Below are positions 11,163-22,994 of a stretch of 64,000 bases of DNA, piece by piece (the stretch's first letter is position 1; each line of letters starts with the position of its first letter). Made by a program: the position numbers and the translations under genes. The notes under the pieces were generated by a model. That model was not told the origin of the DNA. It searched no databases and saw only the letters and a program-made list of their open reading frames with translations. Origin of the DNA: Tetrapyrgos nigripes (Eukaryota > Basidiomycota > Agaricomycetes > Agaricales > Campanellaceae); assembly GCA_013368315.1 (NCBI GenBank), contig JAACJM010000250.1, forward strand, positions 1 to 64,000. The letters are read 5' to 3'.

Positions 11163-13600
11163 ATGTCTTCGTCTGGTACTGAAGAGCACGACCAATGTCC
11201 TCATCTCACAACCGAAATCCTGGAGAGTGAGGTTTTCTTGGATAAATATAAGAGCGTAATTGCCTGGAATGCTCGTCGAAATTTCAATGGACAAAGCTTA
11301 CCCAAGAGGCGGAAAGTGAGTTTTCATGCGGTTGGACTAACCGAATTATTCATCGCATTTGATAGCTTGCCGCGCTTACTTGTGGAACATGCAAAATACC
11401 TCTCCATAGACCTTTTCTCTGTTTGCATTGCTCGTATGCTGGCTGCTGGGACGGTAGAGAGATTTCGGAACATCTCAAGTCACACGACCATATCTTTTGT
11501 ACGTTTTGTCGCCTCTCGTATGGATTTAAACTGACCTTGTCTATAGGCGTCGACGCCAAGTCTGGAACTATTTTCTGTTCGCTTTGCGAAGATATGGTTC
11601 ATAATCCCACTGTCGACGCGTTACATTTAGAAGCAATACTTCGTGTAGAAGAACAATATACTCCATTTCAAAGTAAGTAAGGCCTCGGTATTAGCAGGAT
11701 GAATGCTAACACCAATTTTAGTGTCTAATAAGTCAAGAGAGCCATTCAGATTCTGGGTTCCTTCGGAAGAAGAACGGGCAGCCTTAGAGAATATGGATAC
11801 AATACCTTGTCAAGGTCTGTACTACTTCTTCATTGTCGAAGATATCTCATGCCTGTGCACTACAGCTCGACGAGGTCTACTCAATTTGGGGCAAACCTGC
11901 TTCCTCAATGTCGTCTTGCAGTGCTTTGTGCACAATCCTCTCCTTCGGAACTACTTTCTAGGAGATAAGCACAACCACAAGCAATGTAAGAATGAAGATT
12001 GTAGCTGTTGTGAGATGGACAAGCTCTTTTCTGCAGTAAGGATTCAAAGTCCACTCTACCTGCGCGTTCCCATGACGTTGCTATTAACAACCCTCCTCCA
12101 TTTTCAGGTGTACTCCTCTGATACAACTCCTTATGGTCCTTCCTCCTTCCTCTCCACCACATGGCGCAAATCAACATCTCTAGCCGGCTATGCTCAACAA
12201 GACGCGCACGAGTTCTTCATCTCTACTCTCAATCAGATGCATTCAAACTGCAAAGGTTCCACGAACATATCGTGTAACTGTATCATCCACTCCACCTTTG
12301 CTGGGGCACTACAAAGCGATGTTACCTGCGGAAAATGTGGAAATGTGACGAGTACAGTTGATCCGATGTTGGATATCAGTCTAGAACTGAAGGAAGGAAA
12401 GGATGGAGGCGATACATTGGCAGGATGCTTAAAGAGGTATTCTTTTGTTCTAGACTATCCACGAATTGTGACTGATATGAAACTTCGCCTCCTTCTTTAC
12501 CGCGTAGATTCACTCAACCTGAGAAATTGGGATCGAAAGATTATGCATGTAGTAAATGTGGGAAATCGTCTAACGTGCGTGTTTGTTTCTCATTGGTTTC
12601 CCGAACCATATTTCAACCATGAATGTCTTGCAGGATATCAGCAAGAGACTTAGCATTGCTAAACTTCCCCCTGTACTCAGTTTCCAGTTCAAGGTATCAA
12701 ATCTTACGATCTCTCTTGCTCTTTTTTCTCAGCACTCACTATAATCCCTCAGCGATTCGAACACAAAACCACCAACAACAACAAATCCGATAGCGCAGCC
12801 CAAAAACTACATGCGGTGGTCCGCTTCCCGTCTACACTGAATATGTTGCCCTACACCTCACTGGTCATCAGTAACAGCGGTGGCAATGGGAATGGCAACG
12901 GTAGGAATCGGAATCAAGCCCAAATTCCTGCGATCAATTTGTAAGTGCGACCTACTGGCATGTTCGTGTCGTTGTGCCAATGACCAAACAATATCTTCAT
13001 CCCTTGATCATTTTATGAAAGTGGTCCTGAGATCATGTACGAATATGATCTATTCGCTGTCATCAATCACGAAGGCGAGATGAACAATGGACATTATACG
13101 AACTTTGCGAGATTTGGTGATGAGGTGAGGATCCTTGACGTTTCTTTCCTCCTTCTCAATTGATGTTGAAACTTTCCAACTCGTTTTACAGTGGTATAGA
13201 TTCGACGATGATAAGTAAGTGAAAGTGTCGCTCTTTGAATGTATCTTCAGTTGCTCAACGTATGTTATTATTGTAATTTCACCAACACAACAGAGTCACC
13301 GTTTCGACATTAGGCGCGTGTCTCAAATCACCTCCCTACATGTGTTTCTACGTCAAAAAACATCTCGAGTACAAGGCGCATGTAACGCCTACATACGTTT
13401 TGATTCAGAAAACTGAAGCAGTCAAGGAGAAGGAGAGGGAGTTGCAATTGGAGCGAGAAAGAGAGCAGGAAAGAGAGAGAGCTGAGAGGGAGAGAGAAAG
13501 AGAGAAAGAGATGGAGATCTTGAAGGAGGCTGAAGCGGAAGCTGCGCGTGCACAGGAGGTGGATAAGGAGGTTGAGGATGAGTTGTTGGCTACGATATAA
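11163..13600 (+). CDS. UBP8: Ubiquitin hydrolase of the SAGA complex (Ubp8/USP22 type)
   Basis: The N-terminal zinc-finger UBP domain is clear: CPHL, CGTC, LCLHCSYAGCW, then EHLKSHDHIFC and FCSLCEDMVHNP. The catalytic domain follows, with the Cys box GLLNLGQTCFLN (catalytic Cys codon 11898-11900), GYAQQDAHEFF, zinc-ribbon pairs CGKCGN and CSKCGK, LSFQFKRFEH, and the His box NHEGEMNNGHYTNFARF (catalytic His codon 13092-13094). Order and spacing match Ubp8/USP22, which removes ubiquitin from histone H2B within SAGA. About eleven exons join in frame. The protein ends with an extra Glu/Arg-rich segment of about 60 residues (13430-13600) after the catalytic domain. This looks like a long charged helix and is not part of the core family. 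Confidence 0.93.
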
Positions 13601-14363
13601 AACGATTGATGACGGGCCGAAAGGACGTACGAGAGGATCAAATTACCGGCATGGGTGGACTCCGTAATAGTACTCGCTTTGTATCGCACACACTAATAGG
13701 CTGGTAGCGTGCATATGTGTGTACCTGGAACGCAATCTAGAATGGATCTCTGAAAAATGTGTCTACTTTATCTTTCTCCACTTGGTGTGTCATGACAAGA
13801 CAGAAAACGCGTCATGGTTGGCGAACTTGCGGCGAACAACACAAGTCAGCCAGCGGCGTTTAGCACTTTCACCTCGGGGTTTTCTTGATCGGATTCGCAC
13901 CACCACATTTACTTATTTACTTATACAGACTACAGTGAAGGGTCAAGCTTTCAAATTTCAAGCTTCAAGTGGACCTAGTTATGTACTTAGTATAAATACA
14001 GATACTGCTGCTACATATATACTACTTAAGGTATAACGCTGTTATATAAAGAAATACATGAAACTCGTCCGGCGAGAGATCAACTCCTTCCGAGTCTGAT
14101 CAGAACGCATACACGTACATAGGCCGCCATGGAGGTGAGTACTTGAGCTTGAGTGTCCTGCGTATATATGGCACTGCCAATGATGTCAGGACCATTTAAA
14201 TTTGTTCCAGTACAAAGTCCCAGATTTTGAATAAATAGACCCAGACTAGCGGGGCCAGCGCCAGCTAGTCCAAAGCAGACAGAATAACAAGATGAATAGA
14301 GCTCGTCCGGTGACTGAGGTTATACAGAATACCACGTCGAGAGAGCTCGAAAGTTTATGTGAT
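13601..14363. other. Intergenic, convergent region, no supported gene
   Basis: 3' flanks of the deubiquitinase (plus) and the HSP20-like gene (minus). Open frames are short and carry no recognisable motif. Nothing repetitive was seen. Confidence 0.5.
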
Positions 14364-15031
14364 TCATGGGTGAAACGACAACCTCTGCCTCCGGCGAACC
14401 TCGATTGTAAGGAGTCCATCCGCATCGAACTTCGCATGGACGACAGACATATCAATATCAAAGGAAGGAAACTGGATAATCCATTCGTAATGACCTGCCA
14501 CCAGCGTAAGAATAGGAGGAGGAGGAGTGTATAATCCGAGAAATTAGCACGGAAAAAAAAAATAAGGACAAAACAGAACTCACAATCATTCTCCATATGC
14601 CACGCATCTGCAATGACTTTGATTTTCTCGCCCTTCATAGCTGAAATGGTCACCATCTCGTGGCGGATAGTAACGGGTAGCTGTACTTGGAGGACGTGTG
14701 TAGAAGGTGACGAGTAGACCTTCATGGGAGGCGTACTATCAGGAGCAGGTGCTCTGCGAGCATGCTCAACTGGAGAAAAAGGACTGTCTTCACCTCGCGC
14801 CTCAGGGGACTGGGAGGTGGTTTCATGATGGATTTTGGAGCAGAGATTAGTTTTGGCATGAGACTCGGACGGGGTGCCTCGAGATTGCCATTTCTGAGTC
14901 TGTAGAGTTTGAGGAGGGTGGAAGGTTTTGGGATGAAGAAGGTATAGAGAAGAGAGGAAACTGGATATTTTTTTCGGGTTAGACTTGCTGCTAGTACTGG
15001 TGGAATTGTAGCGAAACAAGGATACTTGCAT
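14364..15031 (-). CDS. HSP20-like (alpha-crystallin fold) protein
   Basis: Two exons are read. The first (15031 to about 14584) has a low-complexity N-terminus rich in Ser, Thr and Pro, then the start of an alpha-crystallin-like domain: HVLQVQLPVTIRHEMVTISA, then KGEKIKVIADAWHMEND. After an intron with a GTGAGT donor, the second exon continues with CHYEWIIQFPSFDIDMS, VHAKFDADGLLTIEV and RRQRLSFHP, then a TGA at 14366-14364. The AxFDxDGLLTI pattern is the conserved end of the small heat-shock domain. The domain is divergent and lacks the usual C-terminal IxI motif, so chaperone activity is inferred. The exact start (15031) is the first ATG in frame. Confidence 0.75.
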
Positions 15032-16015
15032 ATGACTCGGAGTCTAGTTCGAAGGAAGTACCCCCAAATGCCTCTCCAAACACGCTTATAACCTGGCTGA
15101 GGTCTGTGGAGGAAGGATACGATGACGCCATAGGTCTTGCGCTTTCTCTGGGTACCTCGTGCTTTTAACGAGACTATAAAGATTGGCTGGCCCAGTGGAT
15201 ACAAGTCGGCGTGTCCACTTGTTTCACGCGGATCTGGTCAAGCACTCTAAAGTTGGGAGGAGTGGGCCAGAGACCATATTTATAGTGAGGTGGCTTGCTG
15301 TTCAATGGCCGTGTCATCCATGATGCTGAGATTCAGCCTGGCAGACAATGCCTTTCGAGCACGATATAGGGACGCAACGTGCACTCTACGGATACGACAC
15401 CTCGGCGAGTGTGAGATTCCGGTAAGGATGCCACCTACGTCCACAAAAACAAGACAAGAGCCCCAAAAGATCCTCAACGCCCCCACATTGGATTCGGGGT
15501 CGGCCAAGATAGTCAACCTCAGGGATCGTCGTCGACCTGTATATAACAAGTCAATATATTATCGGGGCCGCTGACCAGGTCTGTCCTTCCACATAACTTT
15601 TCTATCGCCCTCTTCTAGTGGGTGAAGCAGCCACAAAAATGCCAAGTGTGGACCCTGGTCCCTGCTGAATAGTTAACGCAACTGCAACATTGAAGCTCTT
15701 GTGATATCTACTTCGATTGACACTTGCTAACGGGATGTGAGAAGCATTTTCGAGGCCGTGCTGAGCTCGACATGGTGGTAGCTAGAGGAAGACGCAAGAC
15801 TGGTCCATGGACCGAAATTTATCCTTTCTTCTCCTCCCTCCTTCACATTCACTAGAAACGCCTTCTAAGCCTCGCTTGACTATAGTTTTACAGCGCTCTC
15901 GCTGTCTAATGCACTCTGTGCAACCGTCATTAACCTCAGCTCGCCGCGTGTTCTACAGCACACCTTTTCTTTCAACTATCATTACCGCTTGGCCTAACAG
16001 CGCATTAAACTTGAA
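15032..16015. other. Divergent intergenic region, 1 kb
   Basis: Lies between the HSP20-like gene (minus) and the cysteine-rich membrane protein gene (plus). Open frames on both strands at 15280-15574 mirror one another and show no domain. No repeat was noted. Confidence 0.45.
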
Positions 16016-17250
16016 ATGCTGTATATTCTGATATTGATCACTGGCAAGATATTGTTTCATTCGGCTCTAGCTGGTACGGCCGGTCCCGGAGGTCCTTGCT
16101 CAACAACACGCGACCATCTCGATCCCAACACCCACAAGTTTCTCTCCGACTGCTCTGACCAAACCTACTGTTCTGCTCAAAACGGTACATGCCAACCAAG
16201 AGGCTGTAGAAGAGACGAATTTCCATTCGGCTACTCTCCGGAAGATATCCTTCCACCTCTATGCCCAACAGGAACGTTTTGCCCAGACCAAGGAGACGGA
16301 TGTCGTCTGCAAGTCGCCGTTGGTGGAGCCTGTCAAATGGATAGAGATGAGCAATGTGCGCCTGCGGCCAACTGGAGGGAGTTCGTGAACGAGGAAAACT
16401 TTTATGGGTCACTTTGCCTAAAACAAGTCTGCATGTGCGTGTTGTGTCATTTTTTCTCTTCATCCATTCTGACGTCCACTCCCTTGCTGCAGGTATGCCA
16501 ATGTAACTCAAGGCGGCCGCTGCATCTTTGACCAGAACATCTATACCGACGCTGGATACGACGGTCGCAACGTCAGCGTCACCATCATCCGAGACAATTG
16601 TCGAGCACCTCAACTTTACTGTAATCAACTCACTCAAGTATGCGAACGAACCAAGCGCTTGGAAGAGTACTGTCAACTGGATCAAGAATGCGAATTGGTA
16701 TGTACGAGCTTGCTACCTCGGCGTTTTTGAGCTGCTCGTTCATCATACAAACCAAACATGACCACCCGTACCCATCGTGGTTCTCTCACCAACTCAAAGC
16801 GAAACTGCGTATCGGGCATTTGTGCAGAACCACCTGAAACGCCTCTTCGAGTCGAAGCTTGGCAATATGTGATCACTGTATTTTGCGTCATGGGAGGTAT
16901 GTGTGTCTGTCTTGTTGCTAGTCGTTGTCGAAGTGTGCTTTCATTTCCGGGTGAGCCGTGCTGCTTACTCTGTTTCGTCCCTTTACTCTATGCATCTAGC
17001 CATGGTCGCGATATGCATCCTGCTTACGCTCATCCATAAGCGTCACCGCATGCAGCACTATCGAGAGATTCGGGAATATTACTTTGAGCAGCTCAGGTGA
17101 GGGTACCCTGCAATATTCCAATATCGTCGTCTTCTGACTCGTGTTCTCCCTTCTCTCTCTTCTCGGTTTAGTCTCCGAAGGTCGATGATAGCATTGCACA
17201 CGGCAGCCGCAGATTCTGGAGGCTTTGACTTTGAAGGGAAATCGATGTGA
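16016..17250 (+). CDS. Cysteine-rich type I membrane protein
   Basis: The start MLYILILITGKILFHSALAG is a signal peptide. The extracellular part has many paired cysteines: GGPCS, LSDCSDQTYCS, NGTCQPRGC, LCPTGTFCPDQGDGC, GGACQMD, and after an intron QGGRCIFD, RDNCRAPQLYCN, EEYCQLDQEC, NCVSGICA. A single membrane span (about AWQYVITVFCVMGAMVAICI) is followed by a basic HKRHR stop-transfer stretch and a short cytosolic tail ending GFDFEGKSM. Five exons join in frame, with the TGA at 17248-17250. The layout recalls conserved but unnamed basidiomycete surface proteins. A function as a wall or adhesion protein or a receptor cannot be told from sequence. Confidence 0.8.
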
Positions 17251-17430
17251 AGGTTCCATTTGTCTCGATGCGCACTATTAACCGACCCTTTCTGCACCTG
17301 CACTTGCGCCTCCGGCTGCGTTTTGTATACCACGCTGCCTTTCGTTGTTTTCTCTGTACTTTTACCTACTTTCAGGTTGTGCAAATGCAAGGGTTTTTTC
17401 ATTTTTTGTTTGATGTTTTGACTGTAGCTA
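17251..17430. other. 3' flank of the cysteine-rich protein gene
   Basis: Short stretch with a pyrimidine-rich tail and no gene. Confidence 0.4.
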
Positions 17431-17479
17431 GCTCACCTGGAACTCTGGTATGAAGGCCTGTCTTTCAAAGTAACTTACC

Positions 17480-17897
17480 TGGTCTACAAGAGTACTTGGA
17501 TTGTCTGGAGTACTCTCTCTGCCTACAGTCTTCAGCTGGAAAACTGACGCACGTCGTACTTGACACCTCGGCAAATACCGTGACCAATGGGATTCGAGCA
17601 TTTGTCGTGTACCTCCAATCTTGTTTACTGTGTCTCTGCTCTGTCAAGTCGGCCCTCAACGAGTGAAGAAAGTCGTTGGAAGCATATGCCGTGCATACAT
17701 ATGCTAGACTTTTGCGCAAGGCCGTCACAGCTGTCAGTCACGCCCAAGCCGCGCCTCTTCAAGATCTCCAATCTCTTTAGCTCCTTCAGGACCTTCCTGC
17801 TTCCGACTTCTCTCTCGAAAGCTCTATTAGTCTTTCTGAGGCAGGACGTGTCGATACACTAATTCACTTTATGCAGGGTCGATACATTCTCTGAAGC
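17480..17897 (+). pseudogene. Decayed reading frame of unknown family
   Basis: One plus-strand frame reads as ordinary protein for about 135 codons from GLQEYLDCLEYSL through KLTHVVLDTSANTVTNGIRA and EAYAVHTYARLLRKAVTAVS to RVDTLIHFMQGRYIL. It contains two internal stops, a TGA near 17661 and a TAG near 17778. Between them another frame also reads well (QVGPQRVKKVVGSICRAYI), which suggests an indel or an unseen intron. I do not recognise the family. It may be the 3' part of a dead gene, or a real gene whose introns I have not resolved. Confidence 0.35.
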
Positions 17898-20174
17898 TTC
17901 CAATACGATAGTACCGCGCTTTCTCTTTCGCCTTTCCTTCCATAACAGAACACACTGAAGGCTCTCGGAGATTGTAGGCCTCATGACTATGCACAGAGAT
18001 AATCAGTATTCTACTGACACTTGGTTGACGCGGGAGTTGGTACGTACGCGTGTTTTTCTTTACGTTTGGAAAGCATTTTAGTTGAACCACGATCCCCGGT
18101 CTGTCCAGCCCCAGCTTCAGGACCGACGTTCCAGGACTCTGAAAGCGGTGATGAAATTCTGTGTATGCTTTTGCTCTGGGTCCACTGTCCTCCTATGTGT
18201 CAGGATATTTCTTGGCCAAGATAGAAGGTTGGAACTTGGCGACCATTTGCGAGATTTTTTTTTTTCGCGGTCATCTCCGATTAGAACTAACTATATGGGT
18301 ACGGATGCTATCTTCACAAAGGTCCGACCGTCACCACCAACTGGAGATGAGGACGCTGTACCAGGGTTCAGTTTTTGTCGATGCTCACGTATAGCTACAC
18401 GATAAGATGACTCCTTCAAGTTCCTTCCCTACGGGATTGGATAAACGGAGATCCATCTTTACTGGACAAATCCAGAAGCTGCTTGTAATGTCGTGTACCT
18501 CGGGTGCACAGTCCTGTAGGCTGTAGTGAGTGATCCCCGTCGTGCTTCTCGGTCAGATGTCTAACACACTGATACTATAGCGGGACTAAGACTGACGAAA
18601 TTTTCACGTACTTTCACAGTCTTCACGTATATCGCCAGGTCCACTTTATCAGTGAGTAAGTACTCTCAATCTCTCATTTCTCATCAGCATAACTCATATG
18701 ACTTCATTTCCTGTACTAGGATTTTTGAACTACTCGTAGTCTTAGCCAGTCCCTCCGCCACCCAGCCTCAGTTTGTCCGAATCCGGCACTGTATTACTCG
18801 GTGAACCAATTCATTTTGTGTAGTCACAATGTGAGCGCGATGACCCGGTTATCGTTTGTGCTGCAGTGTGTAGGATGATCATGATCAGCCGCGGGTAGTA
18901 TCACATAAAAGAGAAGACACCCACAGCGTAATACAACCGGTATCTTTGGAGTTGTGATTGACGTGAAAGTACTGTTCTTCGCTGAGCCAAATATCTGGTG
19001 AGTGCATATGGTCATAGTGAGCGAATGACCGAGTCCTAGACCAGGAATACAAATCTGACCTTCATCCGTGCCGTCGTCGAAGTGGACCCCAAAACAGAGC
19101 TGGAGAGAGAATACCACGATGTCACCAGTTGGGCTTGCATCCAGATAATCTCCTCGAGTTGGAGAACATACATACCTGGGCGTCCTGAGGAAATTTTGCG
19201 TCTCTGAGTGAGTACTTTGCAGTAAAGTCCTTCCAAGGATGATCCCTCTCCATGATGGGGAATATGATCAGTCCTCCGCCAATTTCTTCGCTTCGATATT
19301 TGCCTTGAAGATGCGCTTTTCGACTGGACTCGTGCTTGAACTGCACATGAGAGATGGAGCCAAGCTAATGTTCAAGAGGCAGCAGACGAGAGTCAGCTAT
19401 AGCCAGGGCCTTTTCTGTGAACATTACGCACCTGTGTGGTACTCATCAGGCAATAAAACTAGGAGACACTTAGGTATGTGAGCTCGAGCTTCACTTTCCT
19501 GGGTAAAGCAAAAGCAAGCGTCCCCTCAAGCCTTTATATTCGAGAGGTGTTTGTCGAGTATTTGGTGCAGTAGACCAGAGGCGCTCCGCGTAAGTCATAA
19601 CTACCCTGAATTTGATTGACAGCACTGTGAGATCATTCCCCAAGTTAATGGACCGAGAAGTTCGAGCTCCTCTGTTACTGGCAGTCATGATATGGTGATC
19701 TCTAACTCTTCTAGAATAAATGGGCGGGCAACGATCAGGTAGTTTACTTCTCGATCTTGTTTGACCGGAAGATGGGAGAAGGTGGTTCGCTTGGAGACAC
19801 TGAGCCAATTAGTGACAAATGATACGAATGCTTAGAAAGAGGCTCACGCCTTGAGGCGAAACCAAAATAGTCGTCGTGGTTCATATAAGAATGTTACTAA
19901 CCGTCGAAAATATCTTCGCCGTACGCGCCGCCAAACAGTGGCAATAAGGGTCAGAAAGGAAGACTAAAAGACAAACTTAAGTTCGCCTAAATTTTTGCGA
20001 ACGTTTGGCCTACGTCAGGCAAAAACTGCAAATTTGCAGATGGTAGAAGAGTGTGTACGATGTGGAGCTTGGTAGAACTAAACGTGAGCGCCACGAGCAG
20101 CGTTTTCTGAGAGAAAAGGTAAGAAAGAAAGATCTCCATTCAGAGTACAGTAAGTCAAAAGCACAGTAGTAACG
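17898..20174. other. Gene-poor stretch, 2.3 kb
   Basis: Several open frames of 60-105 codons occur on both strands (for example 18082-18405 plus, 18824-19346 minus), but none shows a motif or a consistent exon chain I can defend. The segment 19122-19346 (minus) reads smoothly and could be an exon of an unresolved gene. No terminal repeats were found. Confidence 0.35.
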
Positions 20175-21027
20175 TCAGGTAATTACCAGTCGAACGGCGT
20201 TAGACCGAATGGTTCCCAATTTCTCAGCCTTCAGAGCCACAGTACCCGTCTTGTCAAAAGAGAGGAGGACGTGTCCATCCTCGCCACTAGTAATTCCATT
20301 AACTCCAGCTCCTTCGATAGGAGCACCAGTCATGCCATCTGTCACCGTGAAGACCACTGGTGTATCCAAACGCGCTGAACGAGGTCCTTCCAACTTCAGG
20401 AAAGCTGATACATTAAAAGCATTGAAAGCCCAGAGAACATGATCGTCATGTTTGACTTGCTGCTGGCATCCACCGACAGGGGTGAACACAAAATTGAGAA
20501 GGATACCCTAAAACACGAACAATGTTAGTCTCCAGCTAAGACGTCGAAAGCTGGATTTGAATACCCAGAACTCGGTAGCAGTTTGACTGTCTCCGGCAAT
20601 GGTGGTAATAAAGAAGTCATCGAACTCGCCTGAGAAGGTGCTGTGTAAGATGAAAGTGGGGTTGAGGGTATCAGGGATCTGTGTTAGTTAGATCAATCTC
20701 AGCAGCTGAGAGGACGTCTCACCCGTCCCAAGAGAAGTTGTGCTTTCGCGCAGCATCATCCAATGCACTTGTACATGTAGGACCAGGATATGGATTCTCG
20801 TCACGATTGGTCCCATCACAGTGATGAGTGCCACCGGACACTGTGGTAACATTATGTCCTCTGGTGGAAATAGGACCTTCAAAGATCGTGTGGTCACGTC
20901 CCTCGATTCTGAGATTGACGACAGTTCCCAAATTTGTAGGGTGGCTGGCACACTTTGCTTCCTGGACCACGAGCGCCATTATAACTAGAAGCAGAGCGGC
21001 TATGGAGCGAGTGTATGCGAAGAGCAT
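20175..21027 (-). CDS. Small secreted protein (DUF4430-like plus Ig-like C-terminus)
   Basis: The ATG at 21027 starts a signal peptide (MLFAYTRSIAALLLVIMALV, cleavage after about AKC). An in-frame ATG at 21051 is possible but spoils the signal. Three exons follow: TVVNLRIEGRDHTIFEGP and a GGTHHCDGT / PGPTCTSALDDA segment with paired cysteines; FSGEFDDFFITTIAGDS ending at EFWG; then ILLNFVFTPVGGCQQQV, and a C-terminal beta-rich part (TVTDGMTGAPIEGAGVNGIT, then SGEDGHVLLSFDKTG) ending RSNAVRLVIT. The last part resembles an Ig-like carboxypeptidase-regulatory fold and the middle resembles DUF4430; both are judged by eye. Likely extracellular, function unknown. A MITE lies about 500 bp upstream of the start. 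Confidence 0.75.
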
Positions 21028-21528
21028 GTTGCAGGAAGTCGGAAGAGCCAAGTTCTACATAGAAACACTAGTTAATCCCCTATATACTAATTCTTGTAAC
21101 ATATTAATAACAAAACGCACCAGGTACCAACAATCAAATTAATCAAAGACGATAGAGAGAATTCAAAAGCCTGCCAGAACTCTGCCCTGGACCTTTTGAC
21201 ATCCAGATGTACTGCACAAAAGGTGATCCACGTCTTGCCACGTCAAAAAGTCAATGCCAGAAAGGATGCTATTGCAGCAAGACCGCCGTGATATTCGATG
21301 ATTTATAGGACGAGATTATAAGCATCAGGAATGGTGCCACACATTGACTCTGCTCGATGTCTGCTTGGACTCTGGATTTTCGGCATCATGAATCGACAGT
21401 TCTAGAAGACTGAGAAAAAAAGTCAGCAAAGCAGTACCTGATGAAGTGATGGAGTGACTGGGATGTACCTCGTGTTCTTCAAAGAGCTTCACTGATAGTA
21501 GTAATACACTGCAAAAGGACTCACCCAG

Positions 21529-22191
21529 TAAGACCCTTGGCTAAAACACCCTCACGTGAAAACTTCCCCAAATGCGGCAGTAAGTTCCCAGCCCGCCTCA
21601 ACGCGGACTTCGTCGTGGATTTTCGCGAAGTCAACGTCAAGTCAACGTGCCGCTGACGTTGGCCCTCCAAGGCAGCCATTTTCGGGGTTTTGTTGGTCCT
21701 GTGGTATGCGCTCTGGCAGTATTTCACTCTCTAATCCGAAAAGCATTAGGAAAAACCTCTGGAAATTTGGAAAACAAATGTACATGCGCACATACGAGTT
21801 GTCCGCAAACTTCCCCCATTTTGCATGACGTGCTATAGGCACTGGTATTGAGTGCTTAATATATACATACACGCTGAGATGCATTAATATGTACTAGTAA
21901 AGTACTAAGCATTAAGCATGACATTTGATAGTGGAATTCCGTGGCATTTCTAGCCTCGAATCCTCGCAGAATATCGTTAAAACATATTCTCAGACATAAA
22001 GATACAGAGATTGCGCAGAAAATGTCAGAAAACGTCTCTCTTTAATGCCTGAATTACGCGTGGAAGACTGGTGGAGGACTACGCGAAAATCCTTGGAAAA
22101 TCCACAAAGTCCGCGTTCAAGAGGCGGGCTGGGAACTTACTGCCGCATTTGGGGAATTTTTCACGTGAGGGTGTTTTAGCCAAAGGTCTTA
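21529..22191. mobile_element. MITE with long terminal inverted repeats and TA target site
   Basis: The element 21531-22189 (659 bp) begins AGACCCTTGGCTAAAACACC and ends with its near-perfect reverse complement. The terminal repeats run about 70-80 bp, with a few mismatches and an indel. TA dinucleotides flank both ends (21529-21530 and 22190-22191), as for Tc1/mariner-type insertions. The interior is AT-rich and non-coding, so the element is non-autonomous. It sits between the secreted-protein gene and the IDO gene, about 500 bp from the former's start. Confidence 0.75.
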
Positions 22192-22994
22192 CATAAAGTT
22201 ACTGCGAAAGTTTAAGTTAACTTTAAGTGGGCAGTCAAAGAGGGAGGCCTGTGCCACGGTCACGTGATAACGCGTCAATCACGCGAGTCACGGTCACATT
22301 TCACCTCTGTCCACGGACCACCATCATCGATTCTAGCGGTATTAAGTTTTCTCAAAGCCAAACCGAACTCGCAAATTTCAAGTCTACATCTAGCCGTCGG
22401 ACTCTAGTCGTATGTCCGAGCAGGCGTATTGCCCTGTAGGCTATATAGGCTATAGGTCCCGGTCACTTACCGTTAACGTTGCGTCTTCCAAGGACCAAGT
22501 TGGACATACATGTAGCATGGAGCGCAGAAGTCGCGTCCAGGAACCCGGCCGCGGCCAGTACCATTGGTGGCGACGGATAGTAGCGTCATTGCTCGGTACA
22601 ATACATCGGGCGGGTCAAGATGCTGCAAACGCTGGAGTTCTCTTTAAAAAATGCCATCCCAAGGGCCAAGACCTATGCGGTTCACTTAAACCCGGTTTCT
22701 AAAAGTGTACTCTCCAGTCTGCTTATTGGCTAGCTGAGGTCTCTACGACTTTTCGAGAAACGGGGTTATGATGCGGAGTAATAACTGGTAACATATCCAT
22801 ATGTCTGATTTTGATTCTGGGGTGTAGTTAGGCTCAGGTAGTGATTATCCGGGTAAGACCCGTTTCGGTACGCAAAATCATAAATAGGGGATCCTCCCGT
22901 CTAATAATTTGCTTCCGCGTAGGTTTAATATCCGCCCTTCATCTTCATCCTCTTTTTGCATCATACGTAGCAGGATCCCTGGCCTCCTCTACTC
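22192..22994. other. Intergenic upstream of IDO
   Basis: About 800 bp with short open frames only and no motif. It should hold the IDO promoter. CpG is normal here, unlike 1-5225. Confidence 0.4.

Noticed and set aside
13430..13520. GA-rich run as a microsatellite only
   Set aside because: It lies in frame in the last exon of the deubiquitinase and encodes its charged tail.
14722..15204. 160-codon minus-strand frame overlapping the HSP20-like gene
   Set aside because: Shadow frame; the overlapping frame carries the alpha-crystallin motif and continues across the intron.
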